From: Bacteroidota bacterium
Lineage (GTDB): Bacteria; Bacteroidota; Bacteroidia; Bacteroidales; FEN-979
Assembly: GCA_026391805.1 (NCBI GenBank)
Contig: JAPLDJ010000020.1
Location: forward strand, 140,448 to 204,447
Direction of reading: 5' to 3'
Length of the DNA: 64,000 nucleotides
In this document: positions 61,377 through 64,000 of the stretch, in pieces
Layout: each line of letters starts with the position of its first letter
How positions within the stretch are numbered: position 1 is the stretch's first letter
Translations under genes and position numbers: made by a program
Notes under the pieces: generated by a model
What the model was told of the DNA's origin: nothing
The model's input: only the letters and a program-made list of their open reading frames with translations
Database searches by the model: none

Positions 61377-61492
61377 GGATCAGATCAGTGGTGTCTCCTG
61401 GAAATATTCAGGCGGAAAATTAAGAAATATTTATTAACCGGATTATTTACATTAGAATGAACGCTTTCAAAATTCCAAATAATCAGGTTAAG

Positions 61493-61611
61493 ATTTTTTC
61501 ACGCAAAGTGCGCAAAGGATCTCGCAAAGAACGCGAAGAATAATAGTCTCGGTGCCCATAATTTGCGGCCTTTGCGGAGTCTTTGCGTTCTCTGCGTGAA
61601 ACAGAATAATA
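61493..61611. repeat. Mirrored CGCAAAG word array (long hairpin without TIR)
   Basis: The left arm TTTTTCACGCAAAGTGCGCA and further CGCAAAG words (61494-61541) mirror a right arm of CTTTGCGG/CTTTGCGT words ending CTCTGCGTGAAAC (61570-61604), around a centre near 61555. It has the internal layout of the R elements but not their CCCC-n-GGGG/TGACTAAAAAGT ends. Confidence 0.8.
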
Positions 61612-61647
61612 CCTTTGAAGTAACCCAATGAGGGGCGAAAATTTCAT

Positions 61648-61655
61648 TAGCTTTG
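61648..61655 (+). promoter_or_regulatory. -7 box of the small membrane protein gene
   Basis: TAGCTTTG matches TAnnTTTG. It lies downstream of an in-frame ATG at 61628 and 15 bp upstream of ATG 61670, favouring the latter as start. No clear -33 TTG. Confidence 0.5.
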
Positions 61656-61669
61656 TAAAAAAATCATTC

Positions 61670-62200
61670 ATGGAAGCAGTTTTTATCATTTACGGGATCG
61701 TTCAGATCATCCTCGTCATCGGATTATCAATGGTTGCAACCCTGATCGTGCTCAGGTATTATTTTTCGCACAAAAAACAGGTTACTCCCTCAACTCCCCA
61801 GGGTGAAGATACAAAGATCATTCTTCCTTTACGGTTACAGGCGTATGAACGGATCGTGCTCTTCCTGGAGCGGATTGCGCCGAATAGCCTGATCATGCGG
61901 GTCAACCGGCCGGTGATGACCGCTGCCCAGTTGCAGGCTTCCATGACAAGGACGATCAGGGAGGAGTTTGAATACAACCTTTCGCAGCAACTTTACATCT
62001 CTTCAAAAGCCTGGGAAATGGTCAGGAATGCCAAAGAAGAAACGATCCGGCTCATCAATTCGGCCCTGACGAAAGTTCCTGAAACGGCGCAATCTTCTGA
62101 AATGATCAGGGTTCTTCTGGATCTTCTCCTTTCAGAAAAGAAATCAGCTGTCGATGCTGCTCTCGATGAAATAAAAAAAGAGGTGCAAAAAACATTCTGA
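61670..62200 (+). CDS. Conserved membrane-anchored protein, unknown function
   Basis: From ATG 61670 the protein has 176 residues; the longer frame from 61628 begins upstream of the -7 box and is unlikely. One N-terminal membrane segment (AVFIIYGIVQIILVIGLSMVA) is followed by a cytoplasmic helical part: LRLQAYERIVLFLERIAP, EFEYNLSQQLYISSKAWEMV and a C-terminal helix. The pattern is familiar from uncharacterised Bacteroidota proteins. The QQLY-W-V-AKEE segment suggests an amphipathic or oligomerising role, but function is unknown. Confidence 0.75.
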   Translation: MEAVFIIYGIVQIILVIGLSMVATLIVLRYYFSHKKQVTPSTPQGEDTKIILPLRLQAYERIVLFLERIAPNSLIMRVNRPVMTAAQLQASMTRTIREEFEYNLSQQLYISSKAWEMVRNAKEETIRLINSALTKVPETAQSSEMIRVLLDLLLSEKKSAVDAALDEIKKEVQKTF

Positions 62201-62300
62201 ACCCGTAACAACACTTACCTGTACTATTTTATCTGATCCCATTAAAAGATTGTATAAATTCGTCTGTTGATTGCAGAAGCATAAAAAATATATATTTTGC

Positions 62301-62331
62301 TTGCCGTATCGGAAAAATTTCACTACCTTTC
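62301..62331 (+). promoter_or_regulatory. Promoter of the PstS-like gene
   Basis: TTG at 62301-62303 and TACCTTTC at 62324-62331, 20 bp apart, close to the -33/-7 consensus. It decides the start: ATG 62332 directly abuts the -7 box, ATG 62359 lies 28 bp downstream. Confidence 0.6.
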
Positions 62332-62358
62332 GTGAACGATATTCTAATATTTGCTGCC

Positions 62359-63330
62359 ATGAAAACTAGACTTACATTTTTCATCTTATCGCTGGTATTT
62401 ATTCTTGCCGGCTGCAACTCCAAAACAGGCAAAAAGGAAACGATAGTCCTCTCACATTCTGATATCATCACCATCAGCGGTGCCTATGCCCTTTCACCCA
62501 TTGTTTCCATATGGATTGCGGAATTCCAGAAAACACATCCGTATGTTAAATTCAAACTGAATCCCAATGGCTCGGGTGGCGGGCTGAAGGATATCCTGTC
62601 CGGGAAGGTTGATCTGGCCATGATATCGGAGAAACTTCCGAAAGGAAGCGATACTGCCTTGTGGGTCGTGCCGGTTGCACGGGTGGGAGTGGTTCCGATC
62701 ATCAGCGGAAAGAACCCTTATCTTGACCAGATCATGAAAAAAGGGATGACAAAAGAAATTCTGAACGGACTGTTTTCCGGGAAAACAGAGAAAACCTGGG
62801 GCGACCTTTATGGCAGGCCCGGTAAGGATCCTGTGAAACTGTACAAACGGGGAGATACTTCCGGCGCTGCCACGGTATTTGCAAAATACCTTTCATTGTC
62901 GCGCGACCAGGTTAAAGGAACAGCGGTATCAGGCGAGCATCAACTGATCGCAGAGGTAGAAAAAGATCCGCTGGCATTGAGCTATTGCAATTTTATTTAT
63001 GCATTTGATCCTGCAACAAAAAAATTCCTTGATGATCTGAAGGTCCTCCCGATCGATTTCTGGGGTAAGGGTACTTTCGAGGGGAAAGATAATATCTTCG
63101 GTACTTACGATCACCTTCAGCGTGCCATGTGGCTCGGGAAATACCCCAACGCGCTGATCCGCGATCTCAGCCTGGTTACAAAAGGGAAGCCGCGTACCAA
63201 GGAGATGGTCGAATTTCTTTACTGGATCGTTACCGACGGACAAAAATTCCTGGCCGATAACGGTTATACCGAGCTCCACTCAAGCGACATACAGAGCATT
63301 GCCACTGAGATGAAGGCGATGATTCCCTGA
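62359..63330 (+). CDS. PstS-like phosphate-binding lipoprotein
   Basis: From ATG 62359 a 323-residue protein with lipoprotein signal MKTRLTFFILSLVFILAGCN (Cys after LAG). The body is a PBP-like fold: SGAYALSPIVSIWIAEFQ, LNPNGSGGGLKDILSGKVDL, ISEKLPKGSD, and YKRGDTSGAATVFAKYL, matching the anion-binding Ser/Thr/Gly loops of PstS proteins. It would bind phosphate or a similar oxyanion at the outer leaflet or in the periplasm. No pstCAB transporter genes follow, so the partner is elsewhere or the protein has another task. Confidence 0.85.
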   Translation: MKTRLTFFILSLVFILAGCNSKTGKKETIVLSHSDIITISGAYALSPIVSIWIAEFQKTHPYVKFKLNPNGSGGGLKDILSGKVDLAMISEKLPKGSDTALWVVPVARVGVVPIISGKNPYLDQIMKKGMTKEILNGLFSGKTEKTWGDLYGRPGKDPVKLYKRGDTSGAATVFAKYLSLSRDQVKGTAVSGEHQLIAEVEKDPLALSYCNFIYAFDPATKKFLDDLKVLPIDFWGKGTFEGKDNIFGTYDHLQRAMWLGKYPNALIRDLSLVTKGKPRTKEMVEFLYWIVTDGQKFLADNGYTELHSSDIQSIATEMKAMIP

Positions 63331-63506
63331 GAAAAATGACGGAATTCACAATTATTTCGCCAATTCGCTTTTCGCCTTTCGCTATTTGTGTATCTGGCAC
63401 ACACTGCGAAATATAACTACTTTTCTTTCCGGAATTTTTGCTTTTGTTCTGGAGCTTCGTCAGCTCATTGTCGATCTCTGTATCGTTGATCTGCTGTTAT
63501 AAGACA
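63331..63506. other. Short intergenic region with heptamer array H10
   Basis: Four 7-bp units of TTCGCCA/ATTCGCT/TTTCGCC/TTTCGCT at 63356-63383, 26 bp after the PstS-like stop. The remainder shows no gene or clear terminator. Confidence 0.6.
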
Positions 63507-64000
63507 TTATTTCAGGAAAGACTTTGCTTTCTCCAGCGCCTTTGGGATACCCGCAGGATTTTTACCTCCTGCTGTCGCAATGTGCGGTTGTCCGCCGCCG
63601 CCGCCATCGATCTCCTTTGCAAGATCACGGATGATGGTTCCGGCATTGTATCCTTTTTCCTTTACAAGGTTTTCGGAGATCATCACGGTGAGACTGGCCT
63701 TTCCTTCATTCTCCGAAGCCAGGACCAGGAAGAGGTTTTCAATCGTCTTGCCAAGGTCGAAGGCAAGGTTTTTTATCGCATCCGGACTGAGGTTCACCTT
63801 CCCGGCGATAAAACGGATGCCGTTGATGTTTTCCCCCTTTACAGCGATCTCGTCTCTGACTTTTTCAAGCTTCAATTTGTCAAATTCGGCCACCTGTTTT
63901 TTTAATTCCAGGTTTTCTTCAAGGACCGTTTTCAGCCCTTTCAGCAGATCCTTCGGATTCTTTAATAATTCGGATGCTTCATCGAGAATATTTACGCGGG
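63507..64000 (-). CDS. alaS: Alanyl-tRNA synthetase, C-terminal part
   Basis: The frame continues past the window edge; about 164 C-terminal residues are seen. ELLKNPKDLLKGLKTVLEEN is the helical connector, and the DHHA1 domain ends with DLAKEIDGGGGGQPHIATAG and GGKNPAGIPKALEKA, the Gly-rich and C-terminal signature of AlaS. The full enzyme charges tRNA-Ala. The internal Met at 63893 is not a start. Confidence 0.96.
   Translation of the reverse strand, partial: RVNILDEASELLKNPKDLLKGLKTVLEENLELKKQVAEFDKLKLEKVRDEIAVKGENINGIRFIAGKVNLSPDAIKNLAFDLGKTIENLFLVLASENEGKASLTVMISENLVKEKGYNAGTIIRDLAKEIDGGGGGQPHIATAGGKNPAGIPKALEKAKSFLK

Noticed and set aside
61628..61669. Upstream start of the small membrane protein
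   Set aside because: The -7 box TAGCTTTG lies between this ATG and the one at 61670, so the upstream codons are probably not transcribed.

Overview
The window looks like chromosome from a free-living or environmental member of the Bacteroidota, most likely a Bacteroidales-like lineage. Three large secreted proteins end in type IX secretion (T9SS) sorting domains, and there is a giant PKD-like/FISUMP surface protein. Many promoters carry the Bacteroidota -7 box TAnnTTTG, and Bacteroidota-typical small families are present (DUF3822 next to rsmD, DUF2795, short AMP nucleosidase, standalone HsdR_N protein). Taxonomy is inferred from gene content only.

Layout. (1) 1-12 kb, minus strand: a tightly overlapping exopolysaccharide operon. 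It runs hybrid histidine kinase, single-domain response regulator, sugar-1-phosphate transferase with a receiver-like N-terminus, half-size TolC-like protein, Wzz/Wzc-like chain-length protein with a degenerate kinase domain, Wzx-like flippase, Wzy/ligase-like protein. It ends in a nonribosomal peptide synthetase (condensation plus adenylation, cut by the window edge) whose start codon overlaps the wzy stop. (2) 12-22.3 kb: an accessory, AT-rich island ending at a tRNA-Pro(GGG). It holds a broken HigBA module, a chagasin-like inhibitor, an HU gene, a nuclease-helicase DUF2075 protein, and a run of single minus-strand genes (Nudix, HEPN, RES-like, nucleotidyltransferase). Those genes are separated by long imperfect palindromes resembling integron attC sites, and no integrase is seen. 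(3) 22.5-45.8 kb: secreted and surface proteins interleaved with trxB, a large single-chain purL and an SDR oxidoreductase. (4) 45.8-64 kb: housekeeping genes, including two tandem acyl-CoA ligases, holA, AMP nucleosidase, rsmD, cobalamin adenosyltransferase, GTP-type PEP carboxykinase, an aminotransferase, a GT2/GT-C pair, a PstS-like lipoprotein and the 3' part of alaS.

The most unusual content is a layered set of small repeats. One class is short tandem arrays with a fixed 7-bp period but locus-specific words, often directly against stop codons. Two such arrays lie in frame inside purL. A second class is a MITE-like element with ends of the form CCCC-n-GGGG plus TGACTAAAAAGT, enclosing two mirrored arms of CGCAGAGTT-type words (or, in one copy, CTTTGTGG-type words). 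One copy replaces the 5' end of a DUF4010 membrane-protein gene and supplies its only evident start codon; another lies beside the truncated end of a higB toxin gene. A third class is a roughly 20-bp GCCTGCC palindrome that appears to have been inserted into word arrays at three places.
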